A DNA stretch of 6,729 bases. It comes from a bacterium. GTDB lineage: Bacteria > UBA9089 > CG2-30-40-21 > SBAY01. Location of the stretch: positions 1-6,729 of the forward strand of contig JBFLYA010000203.1 of assembly GCA_040757115.1 (NCBI GenBank). Reading direction: 5' to 3'. The translations under genes were made by a program, and so were the position numbers. This document shows, piece by piece, positions 1-5,619 of the stretch (within the stretch, counting starts at the first letter, position 1; each line of letters opens with the position of its first letter). The notes under the pieces are model-generated. The model did no database searches, was not told where the DNA came from, and was given only the letters and a program-made list of their open reading frames with translations.

Positions 1-10
1 TTCCACAATC

Positions 11-50
11 AATTTCTACCTATTTCTATAAATTTCAATCTATTTCTATT
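11..50. repeat. 20-bp imperfect tandem duplication, AT-rich
   Basis: Positions 11-30 and 31-50 are two copies of an AATTTC...CTATTTCTAT unit matching at 17 of 20 positions. The rest of 1-110 is pyrimidine-rich (TTATCTCC and TTATCCCC runs) with no open reading frame. It resembles low-complexity intergenic repeat DNA; no function is evident. Confidence 0.5.
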
Positions 51-110
51 ATCTTATCTCCATATCACTCTTATCTCCTTATCCCCTTTCTTACACTTTT
101 GATATATAGC

Positions 111-122
111 CTGAACGGTTAC
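111..122. repeat. Isolated copy of repeat-terminus motif
   Basis: CTGAACGGTTAC is the reverse complement of GTAACCGTTCAG, the same end motif found at both ends of the palindromic elements at 1267-1517, 2035-2201 and 5652-5937. No matching inverted partner is visible within the next few hundred bases, so this is probably a solo end or a degraded element lying just downstream of the PIN toxin gene. Confidence 0.45.
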
Positions 123-133
123 CTTTTAAGGAA

Positions 134-583
134 TCAATGCGTTAATTTTCGCTGAGAATTGCTGATTCTTTTTATAGACGGTATTAAGTCAAAGTCTTCG
201 TCGTATGAAAAAATATCTGAAAGATTATTATTAAGCATATAATTGATAATAAAAGAATCGTTGTAGTTAAGTAGTCCCTTATGTTCTTTTAAGGTAGTCA
301 TTATTGAAAAATGATATGATTTTATATATTCACTTACCCATAAAATTTTGTCAAAATAAACTGTTTCCATTTTTGATAGGGCAACTATAAAATTTTCTGG
401 TTGGTTTTTACTTTCAAAACGTTTAGCCAAAACATTAATTGATTCATTAATAACAATATCTAAAATAATGAAGTTGGTATTTTCAGGTAAATTGGTCAAA
501 ATTTCTTTTGTGGTTTTAAACCATTTGTCATTTTCATCAATAATGGAAATCAATACATTTGTGTCAAGAATTATATTATTCAT
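134..583 (-). CDS. PIN-domain ribonuclease toxin, VapC-like
   Basis: A 149-residue PIN-domain protein, predicted to be the toxin of a type II toxin-antitoxin pair. The family consists of metal-dependent RNases that cleave tRNA or other RNA until neutralised by the partner antitoxin. Visible acidic residues fit the PIN active site: D7 in the N-terminal LDTNVLI, E47 in INESINVL, D109 in LNYNDSFI, and D128/D130 in the C-terminal SYDEDFD. Length is normal for the family. The start is placed at MNNIILDTN because the ATG overlaps the end of the upstream antitoxin gene by 8 bases (ATGAATAA), a coupling typical of TA operons; a start 30 bases further upstream would add a non-conserved leader. A GAGG ribosome site lies at 593-596, inside the antitoxin gene. 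The gene appears intact. The family call is strong; the RNA target cannot be read from sequence. Confidence 0.88.
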   Translation of the reverse strand: MNNIILDTNVLISIIDENDKWFKTTKEILTNLPENTNFIILDIVINESINVLAKRFESKNQPENFIVALSKMETVYFDKILWVSEYIKSYHFSIMTTLKEHKGLLNYNDSFIINYMLNNNLSDIFSYDEDFDLIPSIKRISNSQRKLTH

Positions 584-809
584 TATATATATCCTCACAT
601 TCTTTGACAGCATCTCCGCCTACTGCACAAACAGTTCCTTTTTTAAGTAATTCTTTAGTTGAAATTCCTGGGACTTTTTTTTGCTCAGATATATCAGTTC
701 TAAGTGAATATTTAGCCACTAAATAACCATAGAAATCAAATAATTCCTGTTTGGCAATTGGCGGAAGGATAGAAACATTAAAATTGTCTATATATTCAAC
801 GGTTTGCAT
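576..809 (-). CDS. Antitoxin of the PIN toxin pair, DUF2281/VapB-like
   Basis: A 77-residue protein directly upstream of and overlapping the PIN toxin, so presumably its antitoxin and the operon's autorepressor. The segment at about residues 13-34 (SILPPIAKQELFDFYGYL) resembles the LPPE.Q.EVLDFI.FL helix of DUF2281-type antitoxins. The acidic tail (GGDAVKECEDIYNE) resembles the C-terminal toxin-wrapping segment of antitoxins paired with PIN toxins. No AbrB or ribbon-helix-helix signature is obvious, so the DNA-binding mode is unclear. The ATG at 807-809 is preceded by a strong AAGGAGG at 817-823 with 7-base spacing, and a consensus-like promoter lies just upstream. The role as antitoxin follows mostly from position and overlap; the family assignment is by motif resemblance only. 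Confidence 0.78.
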   Translation of the reverse strand: MQTVEYIDNFNVSILPPIAKQELFDFYGYLVAKYSLRTDISEQKKVPGISTKELLKKGTVCAVGGDAVKECEDIYNE

Positions 810-847
810 TGAATGCCCTCCTTATCAAAAATCAACTTGTTAAATAT

Positions 848-876
848 ATTATAACCTTATAAGATAGAAAAGTCAA
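848..876 (-). promoter_or_regulatory. Sigma-70 promoter of the first TA operon
   Basis: Read on the minus strand: TTGACT (871-876), a 17-base spacer, then a perfect TATAAT (848-853). The predicted transcript starts near 841, about 30 bases before the ATG at 809 and upstream of the AAGGAGG. The 8-base palindrome CTTATAAG (856-863) sits in the spacer, where an autorepressing antitoxin could bind; that part is speculation. Confidence 0.72.
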
Positions 877-884
877 TAAAAATA

Positions 885-1155
885 TATTAAATGCCTGTGA
901 TTCAGACACTGGACATCAGACACAAGACTATAGATTCTATTTATGCAGGAAATTAGTGACATTTGGGAAACCATCCTCAAAACTTCACTCCCTGAATTTT
1001 TCCTAAGCCTTACCTATAATCAGTGACTATGTCAGTGTCAGTATCAGTTAAGGAAATGTTTTCAACACTTCCAACTCTTCCAACATTCTTCTGCAATTTC
1101 TGCCCGCTTTAGTCTGATGTCTATAATCTACTGTCTGAATCACAGTATTAAATGC
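885..1155. mobile_element. MITE-like element, 14-bp TIRs, 10-bp flanking repeats
   Basis: CTGTGATTCAGACA (895-908) and its exact reverse complement TGTCTGAATCACAG (1132-1145) bound a 251-bp segment. A second inverted pair lies just inside: GACATCAGAC (912-921) and GTCTGATGTC (1112-1121). The direct repeat TATTAAATGC abuts both outer ends (885-894 and 1146-1155), the arrangement expected of a target-site duplication. No reading frame of note lies inside, so it would be non-autonomous. Caution: similarity continues past the right direct repeat (885-906 matches 1146-1167 at 20 of 22), so the direct repeats could instead belong to a tandem or nested repeat unit. Together with 1156-1266, in which I see nothing further, this fills the gene-free stretch left of the next element. 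Confidence 0.55.
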
Positions 1156-1266
1156 CACTGATTCAGAAATGCGGTTGCAAAATTTGTAAGTGTTCAATTG
1201 GTGTAAGAAAGGAGATAGGGAGAGAACAGAGGAAGATAACTGACATTATCCGAAAAATATAACTTT

Positions 1267-1532
1267 GTAACCGTTCACCGCAAGATGCCGCAGAGACGCA
1301 GAGAAAAAAATTAAAATCTATTCACCAGAGACAGAAATTTCCTTTTTTTTGTGCATTTCGGGTCTTTCGTTGTTTATTAATCTTTTAATACGGACTTTCG
1401 ACTAACTGTTTTTAAGCCTTTTTAAACACCGAAAAACACGAAAAAGACGAAAAAAAAGATATTTTCCTCTCTGCGAACTCTTGCGTCTCTGCGGTGAATT
1501 ACTATCTGAACAGTTACCCGTTGTCTCTGGTG
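1267..1532. repeat. Nested palindromic repeat element, no gene
   Basis: The outer ends are GTAACCGTTC (1267-1276) and GAACAGTTAC (1508-1517), inverted with one mismatch. Inside these, CCGCAGAGACGCA (1288-1300) pairs perfectly with TGCGTCTCTGCGG (1482-1494). A further pair, CACCAGAGACA (1323-1333) and TGTCTCTGGTG (1522-1532), crosses the outer boundary. The core holds an imperfect T-rich/A-rich inverted pair (about 1345-1376 and 1428-1457) built on GAAAAACACGAAAAAGACG units. Short frames across it encode only repeat-derived peptides. It lies just downstream of the 135-residue gene. No target duplication is visible. Confidence 0.6.
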
Positions 1533-1564
1533 GTCGGCGGCAACAAGTTGTCAGGCGGTTCTCT

Positions 1565-1972
1565 TTACGGCAAGAAGTGAGGTTCATCCCTGATAGCATC
1601 CAAACACTCATCTAAAGATAACTCGGTGTAGAGCTCCCACCATTGTTGTGTGTGTCTCATGTATGAAAGATTAAAACATTCATTGCCAATATATTCCAGA
1701 CGAGCAAATTTTGCCTCAAAAAATGGTGAAATGGCATATGGACCAGGACAGGCATACTTTGCACAAAAATAAAAATAGTTTCGATACCATTTCGAGTAAA
1801 TATCTACGATGTAGTTATATCGCTCATCTTTAGAAGGAACCTTGATGTGATTCGGTTTCAGAACAGTCTCAATGAGATTGTTTGCCTTTGTCTCCACATT
1901 CGCCTTAACGGCATCTGGTACCCTGGGTTTAGATTGTTTTGAAGCACTGAAGCCCCACATTTTTATTGCCAT
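1565..1972 (-). CDS. Conserved-looking protein of unknown function, 135 aa
   Basis: I do not recognise the family with confidence. The product is soluble, with no signal peptide or membrane segment, and rich in aromatic residues: a YNYIVDIYSKWYRNYFYFCAKY stretch (about residues 52-73, two short runs YNYIVDIYSK and WYRNYFYFCAKY), then FFEAKFARLEYIG, FNLSYMRHTQQWWELY and a C-terminal SLDECLDAIRDEPHFLP. Two cysteines (YFCAKYACPG) lie five residues apart mid-protein. The N-terminal 30 residues are basic and polar. The start at 1972 is fixed by an AGGAGGAGG site (1978-1986) 5 bases upstream; an alternative ATG four codons later has no comparable site. Codon use and the strong ribosome site argue for a real, expressed gene. 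It stands alone between two repeat elements. The repeat copy at 2035-2379 carries a promoter facing it. Confidence 0.75.
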   Translation of the reverse strand: MAIKMWGFSASKQSKPRVPDAVKANVETKANNLIETVLKPNHIKVPSKDERYNYIVDIYSKWYRNYFYFCAKYACPGPYAISPFFEAKFARLEYIGNECFNLSYMRHTQQWWELYTELSLDECLDAIRDEPHFLP

Positions 1973-1977
1973 GTTTA

Positions 1978-1986
1978 CCTCCTCCT
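1978..1986 (-). promoter_or_regulatory. Ribosome binding site fixing the start at 1972
   Basis: On the minus strand this reads AGGAGGAGG, 5 bases before the ATG. It is unusually strong and selects the first of two in-frame ATGs. A short dyad CCTGAAGTCAGG (2022-2033) lies further upstream and might be an operator. Confidence 0.7.
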
Positions 1987-2250
1987 GGGAAAAAACTGTA
2001 ATTCAAGGATTATTCTGATAGCCTGAAGTCAGGTGTAACTGTTCAGCCACGGATGAACGCGGATGAAACAGGGAAAATCTCGCTACAGGGGACATGCCTG
2101 CAATTAGGGTTGGAGGGACAAACCCTGTCCTTACACTTCCGCCTTCTGTCCTCTCTTATTTATCCGTGCTAATCCGTGTTAATCAGTGGTTGAATAGTTA
2201 CAGATTTTTTAATAGGGACTCGATAGTTAGGTGATATAGGGTTTTGAGAT

Positions 2251-2279
2251 ATATTACCATAGTGTTAAACAAATGTCAA
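2251..2279 (-). promoter_or_regulatory. Leftward promoter inside repeat copy 1
   Basis: Minus strand: TTGACA (2274-2279), 17-base spacer, TAATAT (2251-2256). The start would be near 2244 and the transcript would run through the inverted-ended part of the repeat into the 135-residue gene, giving a leader of about 270 bases. The same site, with TATATA as -10, is present in copy 2. Confidence 0.5.
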
Positions 2280-2299
2280 TAATTATTTTTTGAAAAATG

Positions 2300-2327
2300 T
2301 TGACATAAAATTGATTCAACTTATAAA
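2300..2327 (+). promoter_or_regulatory. Rightward promoter inside repeat copy 1
   Basis: Plus strand: perfect TTGACA (2300-2305), 16-base spacer, TATAAA (2322-2327). It is back-to-back with the leftward promoter; the two -35 boxes form an inverted repeat (TGTCAA...TTGACA) separated by 20 bases. No plus-strand gene follows, only a terminator-like hairpin at 2371-2392. Confidence 0.5.
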
Positions 2328-2370
2328 CACGAACTTGATGCGTTGCTAACTCTAAATTTTTAGACTCCTG

Positions 2371-2392
2371 AGCCTGTCAGGAACAGGCTTTT
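2371..2392 (+). terminator. Terminator-like hairpin at end of repeat copy 1
   Basis: AGCCTGT (2371-2377), 5-base loop, ACAGGCT (2383-2389), then TTT and an A run. With the rightward promoter it would bound a short transcript of about 55-60 bases. The hairpin is not conserved in copy 2, where sequence identity stops before the second arm. Confidence 0.4.
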
Positions 2393-2411
2393 AAAAAATC
2401 ACAGTTTGTGA
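2393..2411 (-). terminator. Weak terminator after the surface-protein remnant
   Basis: Minus strand: TCACA (2407-2411 complement), 3-base loop, TGTGA, then TTTTTT (2393-2398 complement). The 5-bp stem is short and AT-rich, but it lies about 30 bases past the stop codon at 2440, as expected for a gene-end terminator. Confidence 0.35.
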
Positions 2412-2439
2412 GCTTTTAAACTATAATAATTTCTCTTAT

Positions 2440-4032
2440 TTAGAGACCTGCAGGGATAAGAAGTATTTCACAATCAGGTGTTTCTGGAATAGCTTCAAGA
2501 TTTCCCACATTATCAGATGCCCTTGAGTAAAACCTATATCTATGGTTATATTTCCCTCTGTAGGTATAAGAACCGGTTGAGGTGGCAACATAAATCGGGG
2601 CATAAGGACTTTCATTATCTGAACAATAGATGGTATAGTTTCTAATTCCAGAGCCATTTAGGTCATCAGAACCTGCCCAGCAAAGATTGAAGCTTTTAGA
2701 GGTAATAGTTGCAGGAAGGGGATTCATCGAGCTGGTTGGTATGCCTGAGTCAATGGTGTTGAATACCTCTGGTGTATCCAATGGAGGGTTTATATCAAAG
2801 ACAATGGATGCTTTGTTTTTAATTTGAGTTCCGGATGGAAGGTTATTTTTAGGTTTGATGCTAAAACTTACCCAGCCCTCTCCATTTGGAGGATTGCTAT
2901 TTGGTGGAAGGAGGTCAGAAAGCTCATTTGTGCTTAAATCCCTTCCTTCCAGCCTAAATTGAAGGGTTTCTGTGGCAGAAAGCGATGCCTGAATATTAAG
3001 CCTTACTGTGTCTGTTTCTGGTGTTCCACCACTCCATGTTCCAGGATAAAATATGGTTGAGGTTGAGATTTGCTGAGTATCTTCTGGCAGGTCAATTACC
3101 ATACCTCCGATGCAGATATTATTGAATATAAGGGTTGAGGTATCAAGATTAGGAGAAAGCTGGTCGCTAATCTTGATTTCTTGTGCATATGCCGTAGCAG
3201 TGGGAAGGTTTTCGAAGAAGACCATATAGCTTAGTGGAACATCCGCTGGAATAAACCGCTTGCACTGAGTCTGTGGTGTTCCTTCAGGGTCAAAGCCTGT
3301 GGGACTGGCTTTATCGTTGGGGTCAATAGATTGAACAACCTCCTTCTCTTCTTCTTTGCCATTTGGAGGTGTACATTTCAAAAAAAGTCCTATAAAATCT
3401 CGTAACTTTTTAAATTTATACTCAAGCCAATAATACTGGGATAGTTCCATTAACCATATGGTTGGCCACGCAAGATATCCTTCCCAATATGGACTAATAG
3501 TTATAAAATGTAGAAATGTTACCCTTGGACTATCATACCATCTAATGCCTTTTTGGCTAAACACTCCAGCGAGTAATTCATTGACAAAAGTATTACAATT
3601 TTTGTATTTACCACCGATAAAAGGGTTGTTATCCTTGAGAATTGCATAGTCTCCCGTTTCTCCTAACCGTCCTCGAGCTCTTCTCACAATCTCTTCCCCT
3701 GCTTCAAGTGTATAACCGGGCCATGTCCATGCACCAAAGTATGACCTTCCACCATCTAATTTCCTCAGCCAAACCTTATACCGTACACATTTGAAGGAAC
3801 TATAACCCTCCTCGGTGTCTAGTTTAATGTTTCTCCATTTCCTACATAAATCCCTGTATGCATTGTTACCCCCATCAAATCCCAATATACTATTGCACCT
3901 ATAGGAGGCTCTGTGCCGGGGGGATAATAATATGCATATTCGTTATACTCTTTGCTTTGTAGTTATAGCAAAGGAAGTAGAATATTTTTCTTGGGGAATT
4001 TGAAACTCCGAGGCTAAAGAGATTATTTGAGT
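2440..4032 (-). pseudogene. Decayed secreted multi-domain surface protein, C-terminal part
   Basis: This continues, in the same frame, the protein ending at the TAG at 4033-4035. The 29 codons after that TAG read as sensible protein (TQIISLASEFQIPQEKY...), then the frame hits TAA at 3943-3945. Homology-like sequence moves to the +1 frame for 3819-3962 (NEYAYYYPPGTEPPIGAIVYW, then HTGIYVG) and returns to the original frame at about 3820 (LDTEEGYSSF...), open to 2440. The lesions look like one extra A in CAAAGAG (near 3948) and one lost C in AACTAGAC (near 3820). Domains: an LRAT/NlpC-like permuted cysteine-hydrolase fold (His codon 3858-3860 in HTGIYVG; Cys codon 3595-3597 in KNCNTFVNELL); a DUF7619-like surface module from SIDPNDKASP to FDINPPLDTPEVFNTID; and an FN3-like end (YNHRYRFYSRASDNVGN). 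A 481-codon stretch starting at TTG 3885 would lack the catalytic His. Sequencing error remains possible for the two indels. Confidence 0.78.
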
Positions 4033-4533
4033 CTACATTTTAACCTTGCCCAATTGGTAAGTTTTAAGATAGAAAGTAAACTCTTTTGAGCTTTCCATCG
4101 GCATGACAGGAACGGGCACTACAAGTGAATATTCATCCGATGATAAATAATCCTGTGAAAATTGTTCAAAACTTGGCAAGTTAACTTTAAAATAGCATCC
4201 TGAAGAGAATTTAATAATGATGTAGCAATCCAAAGCTAAAGCATTTCCTATATTTCCAAATTTGACCATATAGGTGGCAGGACGACCTACCCTTATTTGA
4301 TCCGGACCAATAACTTGTACCCACAGATTTGGCTCCCTAAGCAAAGAGGGATTAGGAGAAAGGTTATATTCACTCAAATCCTCTCCTTCCAAATGGAGAC
4401 TAACCGCCTCTCTTAAATTCTTAATTGCCTCTTCCACTGTTTCGCCTTGGGTTACTACATCAATCTCTATACATTGAGCCACCCAACACCTTTCGCCCTT
4501 TTCAATATAAGCTTTAATTGTGTTGTGTATCAA
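4033..4533 (-). CDS. HicB antitoxin body fused to surface-protein segment
   Basis: 166 residues from a TTG start with a GGAGG site (4541-4545) 7 bases upstream. Residues 1 to about 66 are a typical HicB-type partial RNase H-fold antitoxin: IKAYIEKGERCWVAQCIEIDV, split as IKAYIEKGE and CWVAQCIEIDVVTQGETVEEA, then IKNLREAVSLHLEGEDL and LSPNPSLL. From REPNLWVQVIGPDQIRVGRP the sequence changes to a secreted-protein module (YMVKFGNIGNALALDCYIII), like the conserved GNIGN/DUF11-type repeats of giant surface proteins, ending at TAG 4033-4035. HicB proteins normally continue only a short way past the LSPNP motif. No HicA toxin is visible next to it, and a cytoplasmic antitoxin joined to an extracellular module makes no obvious functional sense. 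I read it as a recombination scar at about position 4335. It may still be translated. Confidence 0.72.
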   Translation of the reverse strand: MIHNTIKAYIEKGERCWVAQCIEIDVVTQGETVEEAIKNLREAVSLHLEGEDLSEYNLSPNPSLLREPNLWVQVIGPDQIRVGRPATYMVKFGNIGNALALDCYIIIKFSSGCYFKVNLPSFEQFSQDYLSSDEYSLVVPVPVMPMESSKEFTFYLKTYQLGKVKM

Positions 4534-4688
4534 TTGTTCACCTCCAAACCTTTCTTTGTTATATCACTATTTGTTCCCGCATTTATTGCAAGTTGGATTG
4601 ACTGTCCTGGATTAACATTCCAATCCGTTGCCATTGCCTCATCTCCCCAAATTAGCCCTAAAACCACTAACGCCAATAGCTTCTTCAT
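4530..4688 (-). pseudogene. Signal-peptide leader of a truncated surface protein
   Basis: 52 residues: a clear Sec signal peptide (MKKLLALVVLGLIW..., probable cleavage after AMA near residue 20) followed by TDWNVNPGQSIQLAINAGTNSD, here cited as WNVNPGQSIQLAINAG, which resembles the opening strand of right-handed beta-helix surface proteins (PGxSIQxAINA). The protein then ends after SDITKKGLEVNN, far short of the several hundred residues such proteins need. Its TGA overlaps the HicB-fusion TTG start (TTGA), so the two frames could be translationally coupled. The last residues could be a remnant of an upstream hicA end, since a HicA toxin normally precedes HicB in this way; that is speculation. 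The start is chosen at MKKLL because residues upstream derive from a hairpin repeat; the ribosome site is poor. Confidence 0.55.
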
Positions 4689-4710
4689 CTTACATTGTCT
4701 CTTTACTACC

Positions 4711-4830
4711 CCGTCAGACCTTACGGTCTGACACCCCTTCAAGGAAGGGGAATTTCCCTCATTCCCTCCCAGAAGGGTGTCCCGAAAGGACGTGGTGTGG
4801 AGAGGGGTGTCTGCGTCAGCAGACGGAGTG
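4711..4830. repeat. Hairpin cluster upstream of the leader gene
   Basis: Perfect small hairpins lie in a row: GTCAGACC/GGTCTGAC (4713-4732, loop TTAC), CCCCTTC/GAAGGGG (4734-4750, loop AAG), GTCC/GGAC (4779-4791) and GTCTGC/GCAGAC (4809-4824, loop GTCA). The tract is much richer in GC than its surroundings and has no credible gene. None has a U-tract on the strand of the flanking genes, so they are not classical terminators. From 4831 to 4890 I see only TGAACAGATAAC (4871-4882), a degenerate likeness of the GTAAC..TTCA end motif. Confidence 0.6.
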
Positions 4831-4890
4831 TTCCAATCTCCCTTCTGTACTTAAGTAAAACATTAAAATCTGAACAGATAACAACAACCA

Positions 4891-5430
4891 TTATTTAATC
4901 TCATCCCCTAATTTAAACATTACCTTTAATGCCTTTTGAGAGCTTAAGAGAATATCTTTTGAAATCCAGAGAGATGTATTGGGGAATCTCTCAAGTGCTT
5001 CTTTTGCTTGGAGATAATCTAAATGACCCATTTTTGCCGCCCACAAGAGTATGCCTAATGAACCGTGCACCTCTAACCTTAAAGCATTAGCAAAAATTCT
5101 TGCCTCTGTATCGTCAGTTAAAAACCATTTTGGTTTAAGCCGTTTTGCAAGAACAATGGCAAAAGCCTCACCAGGATTTAGTAATCCTGAAAGGGATAAA
5201 AATTCTGCTTCTCTGGTTTCCTCTGGTAATAAGGCTTCAATAAGTATCCATTCTGGCTTTTGGTTTTTCCATTGGGGAATAAGACTATTTATTTCAATGT
5301 CTACCATCCTTGGAATGTAAATCTTTCCTGCTTTTTGCAAAATATCTAAAAGCCCTATCTCTTGTAAATGAAGAATTGGTCCTGTATCGCATACAATCAG
5401 CCTTTTTCTGGTTTCAATTTCAATGCCCAT
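4891..5430 (-). CDS. DUF3368-type PIN-like toxin
   Basis: A 179-residue protein of the DUF3368 branch of the PIN-like nuclease superfamily, predicted to be the toxin (RNase) of a type II TA pair. Putative metal-binding acids: D15 in VCDTGPIL, E46 in VDIEINSL, E88 in LNPGEAFAIVLA, and D106/D107 in FLTDDTEAR. The GSLGILLWAAKMGHLD segment (about residues 123-138) is the hallmark C-terminal motif of this family. Length is at the usual size or slightly above. The ATG at 5428-5430 lies 34 bases inside the upstream antitoxin gene, with AGAGGA just before it, implying coupled translation. No frameshift or missing key residue, so probably active. Biochemical proof of toxicity is limited for this family, so the toxin role rests on the PIN fold and operon layout. 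Confidence 0.85.
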   Translation of the reverse strand: MGIEIETRKRLIVCDTGPILHLQEIGLLDILQKAGKIYIPRMVDIEINSLIPQWKNQKPEWILIEALLPEETREAEFLSLSGLLNPGEAFAIVLAKRLKPKWFLTDDTEARIFANALRLEVHGSLGILLWAAKMGHLDYLQAKEALERFPNTSLWISKDILLSSQKALKVMFKLGDEIK

Positions 5431-5600
5431 TCAATATCCTCTTTCATAAACTCTTCTTTTAATTTTATCCTATTGTGGTCAATAAATTCCTGAATGGCAG
5501 CGCGCAATACATCTTGTTCATCAATAAACCATCCGCTTTTTACATAATTTTCAATCTCAATCTCTATCTTTTCTGGAAGGGAAACCTTAACTGTTTTCAT
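5397..5600 (-). CDS. Ribbon-helix-helix antitoxin, CopG/ParD-like
   Basis: 67 residues. The N-terminal strand KTVKVSLPEKIEIEIENYV followed by a helix-turn-helix pair ending in VLRAAIQEFIDHNR fits the ribbon-helix-helix DNA-binding fold, which dimerises and binds operators through the N-terminal beta strand. The charged tail (KLKEEFMKEDIEWALKLK) would wrap the partner toxin. It is encoded immediately upstream of, and overlapping, the DUF3368 toxin, the standard order for such pairs. The ATG at 5598-5600 has AAGGAG at 5609-5614, 8 bases upstream. It probably represses its own promoter at 5620-5648. The exact subfamily cannot be fixed by eye. Confidence 0.82.
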   Translation of the reverse strand: MKTVKVSLPEKIEIEIENYVKSGWFIDEQDVLRAAIQEFIDHNRIKLKEEFMKEDIEWALKLKPEKG

Positions 5601-5619
5601 TATTTTTTCTCCTTTTTAT

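Larger units (their letters stand above)
2035..2379. repeat. Composite repeat, copy 1, with inverted-ended 5' part
   Basis: The element begins GTAACTGTTCAGCCAC (2035-2050). The inverted counterpart GTGGTTGAATAGTTAC at 2186-2201 matches its reverse complement at 14 of 16 positions. After the second arm come 178 bp ending near 2379. Copy 2 (5652-6116) has the same architecture: the left 44 bp match with about 6 differences, the middle is unrelated and of different length, and 2157-2379 matches 5893-6116 with three substitutions and one single-base indel. The middle of this copy (2079-2156) contains alternative small hairpins around AGGGTT...AACCCT (2106-2126). No coding potential. It lies upstream of the minus-strand gene at 1972. 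Confidence 0.8.

Noticed and set aside
886-1535. CRISPR array
   Set aside because: Repeats are inverted and nested, not regularly spaced direct repeats with unique spacers, and no cas gene is present.
1402-1611. 69-codon minus-strand frame (FFRLFRVFRCLKRL-type peptide)
   Set aside because: It is a translation of the GAAAAACACGAAAAAGACG repeat and overlaps the real 135-residue gene; no ribosome site.
2440-3885. Intact 481-residue protein from a TTG start at 3885
   Set aside because: There is no ribosome site, and the first 20 residues are an out-of-frame reading of the conserved HTGIYVG block, so this is the tail of a broken gene.
4033-4035. TAG read as a sense codon (recoded genetic code)
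   Set aside because: The same gene also has two frameshifts, and the other genes here end in TAA or TGA without showing internal TAG codons, so simple decay is the better explanation.
4447-5320. Plus-strand frames at 4447-4731, 4628-4858, 4695-4898 and 5051-5320
   Set aside because: They are antisense shadows of recognised minus-strand genes or translations of hairpin repeats, with no family resemblance.
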